From Sabellastarte sp. h YS-2021 (Eukaryota > Annelida > Polychaeta > Sabellida > Sabellidae): a stretch of DNA of 64,000 nt. Positions 35,494-46,223 of this stretch are shown here, one piece after another. The position numbers and the translations under genes were made by a program. The notes under the pieces are model-generated. The model was given only the letters and a program-made list of their open reading frames with translations, was not told the DNA's origin and searched no databases. The stretch spans positions 17,791,464 to 17,855,463 of the forward strand of contig OZ024929.1 of assembly GCA_964017235.1 (NCBI GenBank), given 5' to 3'. Each line of letters begins with the position of its first letter. The stretch's first letter is position 1.

Positions 35494-35841
35494 TTACAAA
35501 TATATAATCCAGCAATATTTTACTGCCACCAGGCCTAACACTGCCTTCATGAAATATTTAAGACAAATAAAATATCAAATGCTGGTAGTTGTACACCCAC
35601 AGAGTGATGAAAACATGAGGCTACGATGGGCTTTCTAACAATATTTTACAAGTATATAATCCAGCAATATTTTATTGTACAAATATTTTTGCCGCAACCC
35701 TCTGACAGCACCTCCGGAGGCACCCATTTCTTTACATGTATGATGCAATAGGTGTATTTTACAACCGTAATCCATCGAATCTAGATTCGTCAGATCAACA
35801 GATTTACTTGTGTTGCGGCTTGAATCTGAATCTGGATTCAT

Positions 35842-35879
35842 AATCCGTTGATCTACCTCTCGAGGTAGATCAACGGATT
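35842..35879. other. Near-perfect 38-bp palindrome
   Basis: AATCCGTTGATCTACCTC is followed at once by its complement around a central CTCG. It could extrude as a hairpin. It sits just left of the next hairpin-ended element and may be an element tip, but I cannot assign it. Confidence 0.6.
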
Positions 35880-35959
35880 CAAATTGCTTGGATTACCCAT
35901 AATTCTTCAAAAAATAATGGCGGCAACATGTGACAGGAAATTTTAACATTTGGCAAATT

Positions 35960-38821
35960 GTATCCCCAGATGAAAGTCGGGGATACTTAGGATTCAGTAC
36001 GGTCACGCCGCCGCCGCCGCAGAGATTTCCTTTTGGACGCGATAACTTAAAAAATATTTTAGCTAGAACTTTCAAATTTGATATGTGGGTATATATGGGC
36101 AATGCCACGAACGCTATTGTTTTGTGACCTTGACCTTCAATCTCAAGGTCACTGGTGGCCTCTTAAAGGTCCGATTTTGGCCATTTTTTCACTTTTTGGC
36201 CCAGTTCTCCTATACAGAAACTCAGATCATCCTATGGCTGGTATATATAATACATATATATGTCCTCTGTAAGCATGCAGAAATTTGACCTTGAAGCTCT
36301 TCATTGAAGGTCATCCACTGACCGCCAAAGTACCTGACCGAGGGTCATTTTTGGCCTTTTTGGAGATATTTTCACACTTAATGCTGACTATATTGCATGG
36401 AAACTATTGAAAATGGCTTTGGAGGTTGAGTACATGATGGAGTACCAGCATCCAGGCTTATTGGTTACAGATCTTCATTTAAGGCCATCCACTGACTGCC
36501 AAAGTACCTGACCGAGGGTCATTTTTGGCCCTCTATTTGTTTGTTTGTTTGTGAACAAGATAACTCAAAAACTGACAGATGGATTTTGATAAAATTTTCA
36601 GGATATGTCCAAAATGGTAAAAGGAAGATATGATTAAATTTTGGGAGTGATCCGGATCACTGTCTGGATCTTCTGGATCCATGAAATTTAATTTCTAAAG
36701 ACAGATAACTCAAAAACTTATGGGTGCATTTTGATGAAATTTTCAGGAAATGTCCTTAATGGGACGAGAAACAAGTGATTAGATTTGGGGAGTGATCTGG
36801 ATCACTGGATCATCCGGATCCAGGCTGCCAGATGTGTTTGGGTACAATATAGCTCAAAACCTTATTGATGGATTTTGATAAAATTTTCAGGATATGTCTG
36901 AAAAGGTAAAGGATGAAATGGTTGAATTTTGGAAGTGATCCGGATCACTATATGGATCTTCTGGATCCATGAAATGTAATTCTTAAAGACAGATACCTCA
37001 AAAAGTTATGGATGGATTGTGATGACATTTTCAGCAAATGACCTAAATGGTACCAGGAACAAGTGGTTACATTTTTGGAGTGATCTGGATCACTGTCCGG
37101 ATCATCTGGATCCAGGCTGCAACATAATTTCAGGATGAATTTTTGATGATATTTTAGGATATGTTAGAAATGGTAAAAGGAAGAAGTGGTAAAAGGAAGA
37201 AATGGTTCAATTTTTCGAGTGATCTGGACCACTATCTGGATCTTCTGGATCCATGAAATATAATTTTTAAAGACAAATAGCTCAAAAAGTCATGGGTGGA
37301 TTTTGATGAAATTTTCAGGAAATGTCCTAAATGGGACAAGGAACAAGTGATTAGATTTTGGGAGTGATCTGGATCATCTGGATTCAGGCTGCCAGATGTG
37401 TTTGTGTACAAGATAAATCAAAAACTTATGGACTGATTTTGATGAAATTTTCAGGATATGTCTGAAAAGGTAAAAAGGATGAAATGATTAAATTTTGGAA
37501 GTGATCCGGATCACTATATGGATCTTCTGGATCCATGAAATGTAATTTTTAAAGACAGATACCTCAAAAAGTTATGGATGGATTAGTATAGGGATTGGTG
37601 TTTGATCTTTCAATATTGATCGATCATCCCACGGAACTGCCGATATCGACACATACTGCCAGTATTTCAATATCGAAATAACATACACCAAACAGACAAA
37701 ATTTAAAAAAATTTTTATTTTACAGCTTAAACGTATATTTATTGCATAAAATCTTTAAAAGACACAGGTTCAACAAATACAAAACGGGGTCAAGTCTGCC
37801 GCCATCTTTGTTTACATTGTCAGTGACCTACTTCCGGTTTCACGGAAGAGATACAAAACCTGAGAGCTAGTATACAGGAAAGCATAAAACGCTTGTTTTA
37901 TGTGACTTTTGTTACTTTTCTTTATATTTTCTATTGCAGAAATTTATTTTTGGTGGATAAATAGCATGTTTTTATTATTTCTTGAATTAATATATGCACG
38001 TTTTGGAAGAACCTGTATTATCACCCACAGCTTATGTTACCGGCCCCGATATTGAAATATCGATCGATCCACTACCCTAAATTTTCATTCGATATCGATC
38101 CTCAACATGGCATTCGATCCCTACACTAGGATGGATTGTGATGACATTTTCAGCAAATGACCTAAATGGTGCGAGAAACAAGTGATTAGATTTTGGGAGT
38201 GATCTGGACCATCTGGATCCAGGCTGCCACATAATCTTGGGATGGACTTTGATATTTTTAGGATATGTTACAATGGTAAAAGAAAGAAGTGGTAAAAGGA
38301 AGAAATGATTCAAATTTGTGAGTGATCTGGACCACTATCTGGATCTTCTGGATCCAAGAAATGTAATTTTTAAAGACAAATAGCTCAAAAAGTCATGGAT
38401 GGATTTTTATGAAATTTTCAGGAAATGCCATAAATGGGACAAAGAACACGTGATTAGTTTTTGGGAGTAATCTGGATCACTGTCTGGATCATGTGGATCC
38501 AGGCTGCCAGATGTGTTTGTGATAACTAAAAAGCTTATGGACGGATTTTGATGAAATTTTTAGAATATGTCTGAAAAGGTAAAAGGATGAAATGATTGTA
38601 TTTTGGAAGTGATCCGGATCACTATATGGATCTTCTGGATCCATGAAATGTAATTTTTAAAGACAGATATAAGTGAAAGAACTAGTGACTAGCTTTTGGG
38701 AGTAATCTGGTACTATGGAGAATCCTGACCTGGTGCTCCAGGAAACAAGCTCAAGACCGACATATTCACGCTTTAACTATGTCCCGTCCGGGGATACACT
38801 GCGTCGAGACGCAATCTGTAG
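35960..38821 (-). mobile_element. Hairpin-ended Helentron-like element with 290-bp tandem core
   Basis: Read on the minus strand, the 5' end carries the hairpin TGCGTC-TC-GACGCA (38800-38813) followed by GTATCCCCGG. The 3' end is the hairpin GTATCCCCG-ACTTTCATC-TGGGGATAC (35960-35986) preceded by a CGG-repeat run (36007-36020). This is the same architecture as the 147-bp element, with GTATCCCC in place of GTATCCACC. The core (36540-38720) repeats a unit of about 290 bp with GATCCGGATCACT and TCTTCTGGATCCATGAAAT. A hAT MITE (37584-38128) lies inside it. Confidence 0.6.
37584..38128. mobile_element. 545-bp hAT MITE, copy 3, inverted
   Basis: Tips are TAGTATAGGGATTGG and GATCCCTACACTA, with GGATGGAT duplicated at 37576-37583 and 38129-38136. 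It has the same length as copy 1 (545 bp) and the opposite internal orientation. Confidence 0.93.
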
Positions 38822-38880
38822 TTTTTTTTGTACTGTACATGTGATATTATAATATTACGGTATATTACTGCATCTTAATT

Positions 38881-40019
38881 GTATCCACCAGATAACATCC
38901 GGTGGATACTATGGATTTGACTTTATTCCGCCTATGCCGCCGCCGCAGAGTGTAGAGAGATTTCACCGTTACTGCTCTAAAAAAATTATAGCTAACCTTC
39001 TCAAATTTGCAGGATATATTTATAACCATAAAATCATGCCTGGGAATATTTTTGGCCTCATTTTGAAAAACAAGATGGCCACCAGGGACGTTTATTTGAC
39101 TTTAAAAAAGGACTTTTGTTGGCCTTCTAGAGGAAAGGGTATTATAGGTAGAGATCTCAAATTCACAGGATATGTTCCTCATTATAAAATCTTGACTGGG
39201 AATATTTTTGACCTCATTTTGAAAAACAAGATGGCCACCACAGGCGTTTGTTTGTCAGTCATGAAAAGTGCTTATATCTCTCTTATTATTGGTCCTAGAG
39301 GTTTAGGATGGTAAACCAACCTATAGGAAATCATGGGCTAGGAATCTTTTTGTGTGGTCAGATTTGACCTTGGACCCCTCCTTCAAGGTCAAACGTGCAT
39401 AGCCAAACTTAAAAGTGCTTATAACTCGCTTATTATTGGTCTTAGAGGTTTAGGATGGTTAACCAACATGTAGGGAATCTTCTGGTGTGGTCGGATTTAA
39501 CCTTGGGCCCCTCCTTTAAGGTCAAACGAGCATACCCAAACTTAAAAGTGCTTATAACTCGCTTATTATTGGTCCTCGAGGTTTGAGATGGTAAACCAAC
39601 GTGTAGGAAATCATGGGCTGGGAATTTTCTAGTGTGGTCAGATTTGACCTTGGGCCCCTCCTTCAAGGTCAAACGAGCATAGCCAAACTTAAAAGTGCTT
39701 ATAACTTGCTTATTATTGGTCCTTGAGGTTTGGGATGGTAAACTAACGTGTAGGAAATCATGGGCTGGGAATTTTCTGGTGTGGTTGGATTTGAACTTGG
39801 GCCCTCCTTCAAGGTCAAACGAGAATAGTAAACTCATTTATTATTGATCCTAGAGGTTTGCAATGTGAAACCAACTTGCAGAATATCATGGGCTGGGAAT
39901 CTTCTGATGTCAGAAGCTTTGGCCCATGCTTCAAGGTGAAACGATGATTCACTAGCTTTGGTGACTTATCTTTCTGATGGATACAAATTTGCATCGGTTC
40001 TCCGATGCGTAGGTCTAGT
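38881..40019 (-). mobile_element. Inverted copy of the 147-bp-repeat hairpin-ended element
   Basis: The 3' hairpin GTATCCACC..GGTGGATAC is at 38881-38909, the unique block with the CTTGTTTTTCAAAATGAGG complement at 39050-39260, about 4.5 units of 147 bp at 39290-39960, and the 5' tip hairpin GCATCGG-TTCT-CCGATGC at 39991-40008. It abuts the 5' side of the transposase-like gene. Confidence 0.75.
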
Positions 40020-40159
40020 GTATTTCAATTGACAGTATTTTCCTACAGGTACCCACAAGGTTCTTATTGCTTGTTTTTCATGTGCATCTCATTAACATTT
40101 ACTCACTAAAACTGACTAAAACAGTTGTTTATTTTAATGTTTTTAACATTTAGATTCAG

Positions 40160-42871
40160 GTGTGCAAGATATGTGGCTTTTCATCGAACCCAAGGAAGTT
40201 GTACCAACATTATCGTCTGGACCATTATAATACTTCAACATCGGTATTACCATGCTTCTTTCATGATTGCAGCATCACATTCAGGAATCTATCATCTTTG
40301 TCAACTCATATATCCCGCCATCATAGAAACGCTGCAAATGATAAATACTTGGTTACCTCGGCAAATATTGTAGAAGATAAATTGCTAAAATGTGTCATTT
40401 GTAATACAATAGTACAAGATACAATAGCTTTGATATCTCATTTAAGAATCCACCTTAGAGATCATGTTGCTGTGTCCTGTCCTTTTCAGGGATGTGATTT
40501 TCAAACTAGTAATGTCAAAACTTTTAATTCACATATAAATGTAAAACACAATTTCATATTTGAAGAGGTTATAAAAGAAAATTATTTACTAAACTCTGGA
40601 AGAAATTTAGAGAACAGACAAGTCAATACTCCTTTCACTGTCCCTGAATCTTTCACTCCTAATGCAGATGACAATGATGATACAAATGATGAAAATATTG
40701 TTGAAAAGTATGACCAAAGATTGTACAAGAAATGTGCATTGTTTTTATTAGAGTTACAGACTGTCTCAAAAGTACCTGTGCGGACAATAGAGAAAATATT
40801 AGAAGGAATCAAGGATATTCATAGACTATCTGAATCTCTGTTAGTTGACATTGTAAAATCAGTGACAGAAAAACATAAAATTGATTCATGTGTGGCAACA
40901 GAAATTTCAGAGAAGCTTTTAAATGAATATCCTCTCATAAGATACATCAGTAAGAGTCAAGAATGCGGCAGCACTGACTTATCAAATAATATAAAAAGGA
41001 AAAAGTATTTTCAGCAATCTTTGCCATATGTAGATTTTATTGAGTGTGACTTAGGTTACGTTGATGGGAAGAAACGCACATTTGTGTATATTCCAATATT
41101 ACAGGTTCTAAGTAAGCTTCTTGAAAAAAATGACATCTTAAAGTTCATATTAGATACTGAGGCAGTGCCAGAAGGGGTTTACAAATCATACAAAGATGGT
41201 CTTTATTTTAAAAGTAATACATTCTTGCAAAATAAACATTGCCCAGTCTTGATAGGCCTCTACACTGATGATTTTGAATTGTGCAATCCTTTGGGTACCA
41301 GTAGAAAAATACACAAGTTGACTGCTTTTTACTGGATTATTGTAAATATTCCTCAGAAGTGTCGTTCCAAGTTATCTATGATTCAGACTGCAATATTATG
41401 CAAAAGAAGTGATCTGAACTACTTTGGACCTGATATAGTTCTTGAAAGGTTTTTAAGAGATATATCAATTCTGGAAACAAATGGTGTATTTGTGGAATCT
41501 TTGCAAGATGTTCTTTATGGAACATTAGTATATTGTAGTGCTGATAATTTAGGGGCTGCATATATTGGTGGCTTTACTGAGTGTTTTAGCCAGACTGTCA
41601 AAAAATATTGTAGATTTTGTGAATCCGAGTCTTCAGAAATTGCACGAAAATACATACCAGCAAAAACATTTAAGTTGAGGAAAAAATGTGACTATCATGA
41701 AAAGGTATCACTTGTTCAGGCCAATTCATCTTTGGCAAGCACTTTGGGAATTAAAAGAGAAAGTCCATTGCATAACTATGTTGAACATTTTCATATTTTG
41801 GAAGGTTTACCCCCTGATGTGAGTCATGACCTACTAGAGGGAATAGTCCCTTTTGAAATAGCAGTCTTTCTGCAGTACTTTATTGGGCACAAATACTTTA
41901 CATTAGAATACTTGAACAGATGCATACAGGATTTTCCTTTCAAAAGAAGTGAAAAAGTAAATCAGCCCAAGCCAATTCCAAGCAGGCTTTCTGAGAAAAA
42001 AACAGTTGGTGGCAATGCAACTGAAAACCGAACTCTCCTGAATTTTTTGCCTTTAATGATTGCTGAAAGAGTTGCTGAAGATGACCCTGTTTGGAGATTA
42101 TTACTAAAACTGAGAGATATTCTTCTGATTGCCCTAGCACCTGTGGTATCTGATAGTGACATAGATTTGCTGGAAACTTTAATTGAAGATCATTTAAATG
42201 AGTTTAAGACTATTTTTCCAAATGAAAACCTCAAGCCTAAGCATCATTTTATTCAACACTACCCACAACAAATGAAAGCTGTGGGCCCATTGGTATTATG
42301 TTGTACAATTAGATTTGAAAGTAAACACAAGTATTTCAAATCAATAATGCAAAAGACAAAAAACTTCAAAAATGTTTGTAAATCTTTAGGAGAAAGCTGT
42401 CAGCTTGAACAGGCATATCAGCTTGCGGGTCATCAGATGTGTCAGGCTGAAATTGAGCTGAATGACACATACTTGTTAACATCTGTTGAAGTTTCAAAGC
42501 ATGAACAGGAATATCTGTCTCAACATCTTGAAACTCCCTTACATACAGTTCGTGCAACAAATAAAGTGGTAATCTATGGATTAGACTACAAACTGGAACA
42601 GTTTTTGGTGAAGAAACATGATTTGGTTCCTCAGTTTAGTCAAATTTGTAAAATAGTTGTTGACACAGGAATAATGTTTTTAGTTGAAGATTTTGAAACT
42701 TTCATTGAAGAACATGTGGCTATGTATTCTGTTTCACCCAAAAATAATTTGGAACTCTTAAGACTAGATGAATGTTATGACTTTCATCCACTGAATGCGT
42801 ATGACTTTGATGACAAATTGGTGATATCACTAAAGCACTGGATTACAATGCCAGTAGCTCAGAAAATGTAG
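40160..42871 (+). CDS. C2H2 zinc-finger protein with RNase-H-fold transposase-like region
   Basis: One exon is open for 903 codons. Four C2H2 fingers fill the first 130 residues (the first is C2, C5, H17, H22). A large region then resembles CACTA/Plavaka-type transposases: LYTDDFELCNPLG (D370, D371), FYWIIVNIPQKCRSKL, YCSADNLGAAYIGGF (D462), CRFC and VSHDLLEGIVPFE (D557, E560). I propose D370/D371, D462 and D557/E560 as acidic triad candidates. The C-terminal part has FPNENLKPKHHFIQHYP and RFESKHKYFK, which I recognise from uncharacterised multicopy proteins of fish and cnidarians. In this frame a TAG lies two codons upstream, and 40157-40159 is a good splice acceptor (CAG). The true start is therefore in an unseen upstream exon, unless GTG at 40160 is used. 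No internal stop occurs in 2.7 kb, which argues for recent activity or selection. DNA cutting activity is inferred only. Confidence 0.82.
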   Translation: MCKICGFSSNPRKLYQHYRLDHYNTSTSVLPCFFHDCSITFRNLSSLSTHISRHHRNAANDKYLVTSANIVEDKLLKCVICNTIVQDTIALISHLRIHLRDHVAVSCPFQGCDFQTSNVKTFNSHINVKHNFIFEEVIKENYLLNSGRNLENRQVNTPFTVPESFTPNADDNDDTNDENIVEKYDQRLYKKCALFLLELQTVSKVPVRTIEKILEGIKDIHRLSESLLVDIVKSVTEKHKIDSCVATEISEKLLNEYPLIRYISKSQECGSTDLSNNIKRKKYFQQSLPYVDFIECDLGYVDGKKRTFVYIPILQVLSKLLEKNDILKFILDTEAVPEGVYKSYKDGLYFKSNTFLQNKHCPVLIGLYTDDFELCNPLGTSRKIHKLTAFYWIIVNIPQKCRSKLSMIQTAILCKRSDLNYFGPDIVLERFLRDISILETNGVFVESLQDVLYGTLVYCSADNLGAAYIGGFTECFSQTVKKYCRFCESESSEIARKYIPAKTFKLRKKCDYHEKVSLVQANSSLASTLGIKRESPLHNYVEHFHILEGLPPDVSHDLLEGIVPFEIAVFLQYFIGHKYFTLEYLNRCIQDFPFKRSEKVNQPKPIPSRLSEKKTVGGNATENRTLLNFLPLMIAERVAEDDPVWRLLLKLRDILLIALAPVVSDSDIDLLETLIEDHLNEFKTIFPNENLKPKHHFIQHYPQQMKAVGPLVLCCTIRFESKHKYFKSIMQKTKNFKNVCKSLGESCQLEQAYQLAGHQMCQAEIELNDTYLLTSVEVSKHEQEYLSQHLETPLHTVRATNKVVIYGLDYKLEQFLVKKHDLVPQFSQICKIVVDTGIMFLVEDFETFIEEHVAMYSVSPKNNLELLRLDECYDFHPLNAYDFDDKLVISLKHWITMPVAQKM

Positions 42872-42976
42872 ACTTCTTTTAAGTGTTGTGATATATATGT
42901 AACTGCTACAATTTACTGTAGTCACAAGTAACTGTAAATTTCATGATTACCAATAATTGAAAATGTTCTTTCGCAG

Positions 42977-43234
42977 ACAATTGGCTTGTCCTCCACAGTT
43001 CATTACACAGACTCTGGTGACCACCCAATTTTGAAGGAAAGAGGCATATTGCAGGAGCTTCTAGAGATAAACCAAATTAAAAGAGACTTGCTTCGTGAGA
43101 AACAGGTGACACTGATAACACAGTACCATAACATTCCAACTGCCGAAGCAACGTGGAACACTAAACACAAGGACATATTGGTTATCCTTTCTGAAAGAAG
43201 AACAGAATTGCTTTCACAAATGCAAAAGTTACAG
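42977..43234 (+). CDS. Candidate downstream exon encoding a charged helical segment
   Basis: The segment is open for 86 codons, preceded by a good acceptor (TTCTTTCGCAG at 42966-42976) and followed by a good donor (CAG, then GTAAAG, at 43235). It encodes DHPILKERGILQELLEINQI, EKQVTLITQYHNIPTAEATW and LSERRTELLSQMQKLQ, probably coiled coil. A weak donor within the preceding exon (ATGCCA, then GTAGCT, at 42854) would join it in frame, replacing the last five residues. The next acceptor (TTTCTTGCAG, 43551-43560) adds C-Q-G-L and a stop. It could be an alternative C-terminus of the finger/transposase-like protein or part of another transcript. Function is unknown. Confidence 0.5.
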
Positions 43235-43485
43235 GTAAAGAACTTTTTTTTCACATCCAGACACAATTGGTTTGAAATTAACACCTTTCATTGTGCATAT
43301 GCCCTATTTTATGAAATAGTCATAACACAAAAAATTAGAAACTACATAGTGAATTTTGTTCATTCTGATCAATGTACCATAGCTTGGTGGGAGTTGCACT
43401 CAAATCAATACCCTTATCTTTTGGACCTGTGCTAAGACTGCTGTTCTACTATTACCAGTAGATAATGGTTAGGCTCTCAACAATG

Positions 43486-43491
43486 AATAAA
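43486..43491 (+). terminator. Possible polyadenylation signal
   Basis: AATAAA lies in the region after the candidate 42977-43234 exon and before its proposed last acceptor. It would serve transcripts that read through the donor at 43235. It is weak evidence in AT-rich DNA. Confidence 0.3.
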
Positions 43492-43689
43492 TAATAGTCT
43501 TTTAAGGTAAGCATGTTTAGGGATACTAATTTCTAAACTGATTTATTTTGTTTCTTGCAGTGTCAAGGTCTGTGAAGTTTTGTTGTTTAAGGCAATTAGG
43601 CAACTTTGAAAGAAAGTTTTGACAGCATTTTATCCTGATATGTTACAGTGTTGTGGTGCCACTTGATATTATTTTGACCAAAGCGATAT

Positions 43690-44830
43690 ACTTTTTACCC
43701 CACAGCCCTTAAGGGCTGTCGGGGTATTGTTTTCACCCATGGTGTCAGGATGGGGGGGGGTGGTGGGAAAAAGTTTGTCCGGGCTTTATCTCAGAAACCG
43801 TAGGGTGTAGGAAGTTGATACTTGGTAGGGACATTGGTTAGGGGGTGTAGGTGTGCAACGTCATTGTGTGACCTTGATTTGACCTTGCCGTAGTGACCTT
43901 GAGTTTGAAAATCTTGTCCGGGCTGTATCTCGGAAAGCGTAAGGTGTAGGAAGTTAATACTTGGTAGGGACATTGGTTAGGGGGTGTAGTTGTGCAACGT
44001 CATGGTGTGACCTTGATTTGACCTTTGACCTTGCTGTAGTGACCTTGACCTATAAAATCTTGTCCGGGCTATTTCTCGGAAAGCGTAAGGTGTAGGAAGT
44101 TGATACTTGGTAGGGACATTGGTTAGGGGGTGTAGGTGTGCAACGTCATGGTGTGACCTTGATTTGACCTTTGGCCTTGCTGTAGTGTCCTTGACCTATA
44201 AAATCTTGTGTGGGCTAGATCTCGGAAACTGTAAGGTGTAGGAAGTTGATACTTGGTAGGGACATTGGTTAGGGGGTGTAGGTGTGCATTATCATGGTGT
44301 GACCTTGATTTGACCTTGTCGTAGTGACCTTCACCTTTAAAATCTTGTTGGACCTTTGTGTCTGTCTTTTGATGCAGATTAAGCACTGTTAAAGCCATAT
44401 TAGAATTTATTAAGAATTTTACTTTCATAACTTCCCATTGTAAGAGATAGAATTTCAAGTGAGCCACAGATTTTGCTCCAACACCACACATAAGCATTCA
44501 TTAAATGTATTACCACTTCTGTATGCATAGTAATATTCAAACCATCTAAACCATAATTCGGCCATGCAGATGTAGATAAAGAGTGTTGAATTTTAGTTTA
44601 CTGATAAATGCTGTCATCTTGTTATTGAATTATCTTGTTTTAATACTTCATCTTTATATACATTATCTTTCTTTTAAACATTATTTCTCCATTTAAACAT
44701 TGTTTGGACCTTTATATAACTGACAGTGCTCTCAAAGTATCCTGAAGTTTGTACTGGTACAGTACTTCTATATCTCATGGTGTTGAAAATATTTCCCTAT
44801 AGGCTGTGGGGTACGGGTATCTCTGATACT
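43690..44830 (+). repeat. Palindrome-led tandem element, 144-bp units
   Basis: It begins CCACAGCCCTTAAGGGCTGT (a perfect CAGCCCTTAAGGGCTG palindrome) and repeats GTAGGAAGTTGATACTTGGT at 43806, 43946, 44094 and 44240, with GTGTGACCTTGATTTGACC. Diverged copies start at about 46015 and 55317, each also at a CAGCC hairpin. Probably another hairpin-ended non-autonomous family; frames inside are artefacts. Confidence 0.75.
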
Positions 44831-45088
44831 ATTTTTTTTTCAACAAGCCTTCTTCTCTTATAATACTCTTGTACATGGATTGGACACTTGCAATACTGAA
44901 ATCTGCGAGAGTTACAATTTGGAATCTTGATATTTTTTATATATTTTAAGCTTTTGCCTTGCCCATTATTTGTGTTCAATGTTGAAGGGATTTTTAAAAT
45001 TTTGTATAGTAATTAAGTAAGAAACACTTATAAAGGGCTGAATTGATGTAAACATCCTCTAAGGCGCTGATGTGCAAAAAGGGATAGT

Positions 45089-45615
45089 TCAGTTCCAAAA
45101 CAAGGTTCGTTGCCATATTAGCGTCCGAAAGGGGAGAAAAGCTAAGGTGGAAGATAAGCTAATCTGAAAAGATGTTTTCACCTGTTTTCTGAAACCGGAA
45201 ATGCTTTCTATGATACCAATGGCTTGAGGAAGCTTGTTCCACTCTATGGGAGTCCCTACTATGAAGCTGCGCAGCCCTGAGCATTTATTTGGTTTAGACG
45301 AGGAAATATATAGGCGATTGCTCCGTGTGAGATCACTCCTCCTTATTAGAGAGGAAAGATATGGAGATTGGCTGAAATGTATTGCTTTATATGTAAGGAG
45401 ATTGTATTTGAACAATATACGGTAATGAATGGGGAGCCAGTGTCCTTTGTGCAGGAAGGGTGTGACGTAACAATATTTATTTAGCTTGCATATCATACGA
45501 CATAAGACATTCTGTAGCCTGCTAGTATATGCCTTTTTGTGTTGTAAAGCAGTGAGTTACAGTAATCCAGGTGACAGCTAACCAAGGCATTTGCGACCTT
45601 TACAGCTGTTTAATG
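45089..45615 (-). pseudogene. LINE reverse transcriptase C-terminal fragment (CR1/L2-like)
   Basis: On the minus strand, SCHLDYCNSLLYNTK (about 45540-45590), then HWLPIHYRILFKYNLLTYKA, SRLYISSSKPN and FIVGTPIEWNKLPQAI are the conserved C-terminal part of CR1/L2-type RTs. The frame is open from 45496 to 45089, but the catalytic RT and endonuclease are absent, so this is a 5'-truncated copy. It sits between the two core genes, in or near an intron or spacer. Confidence 0.88.
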
Positions 45616-45919
45616 ATTTAATCAGGGCTGTGACGGGTGCTGAAAAACGGCATAGAATACTCGCCCTCTGAAAACTGGCCCGAATTCGAGTAACCGCGAG
45701 ATTTAGTACCTAAAATTAGAAGTCTTCTGTAAACAAATAGTCGGTTCCGGAAACGAAACTTTTGAAGAAAAACGTCTTCTATTTGAACATATATTATAGA
45801 ATATGGAGTAAATTGTATGTTTTCAAGCGAAAATAACAACTTTATTTGATATTATGAGACGGAAATGCTGAAATGTAGCATTTTTTACAGAAACGTTTGA
45901 TTACGTGGGTGATAATACA

Positions 45920-45960
45920 ATATCTCGCATCGGTTTTCCAATGCGCTAGATCTAGTTTAT
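45920..45960 (-). repeat. Solo tip of the 147-bp-repeat element family
   Basis: GCATCGGTTTTCCAATGCGC followed by TAGATCTAG matches the 5' tip hairpin of the 15192 and 38881 elements, with no tandem core next to it. Confidence 0.45.
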
Positions 45961-46223
45961 TTTCGGGACCAGAATTCCAACTGTTCTTTAGATCATTGTG
46001 CTCTTTTTATATCGCTGCCCTTAAAGGCTGTCCAGGTATTGTTTCAGCCCATTGTGTCTGGTGGGGCTGGCTGACATATAATAAATATCTTTTCCAGGTT
46101 GTTTCTCAGAAACTGCAAGGTGTAGGATCCCCATATGTTGTAATGTACAATTAACTAGGTACTGAACTTCTGCATTTGACTATAAGCAGTAAACAGATAT
46201 TTCTTTCAACATTATTTTTCAGC

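Noticed and set aside
40125..40373. 82-codon frame overlapping the start of the C2H2 exon
   Set aside because: It is in another frame; the C2H2 fingers and 2.7-kb open frame identify the real coding frame.
43235..43435. Extension of the 42977 exon into a 149-codon frame
   Set aside because: The extension passes a strong donor, becomes AT-biased and loses the charged helical character, so it is probably intron.
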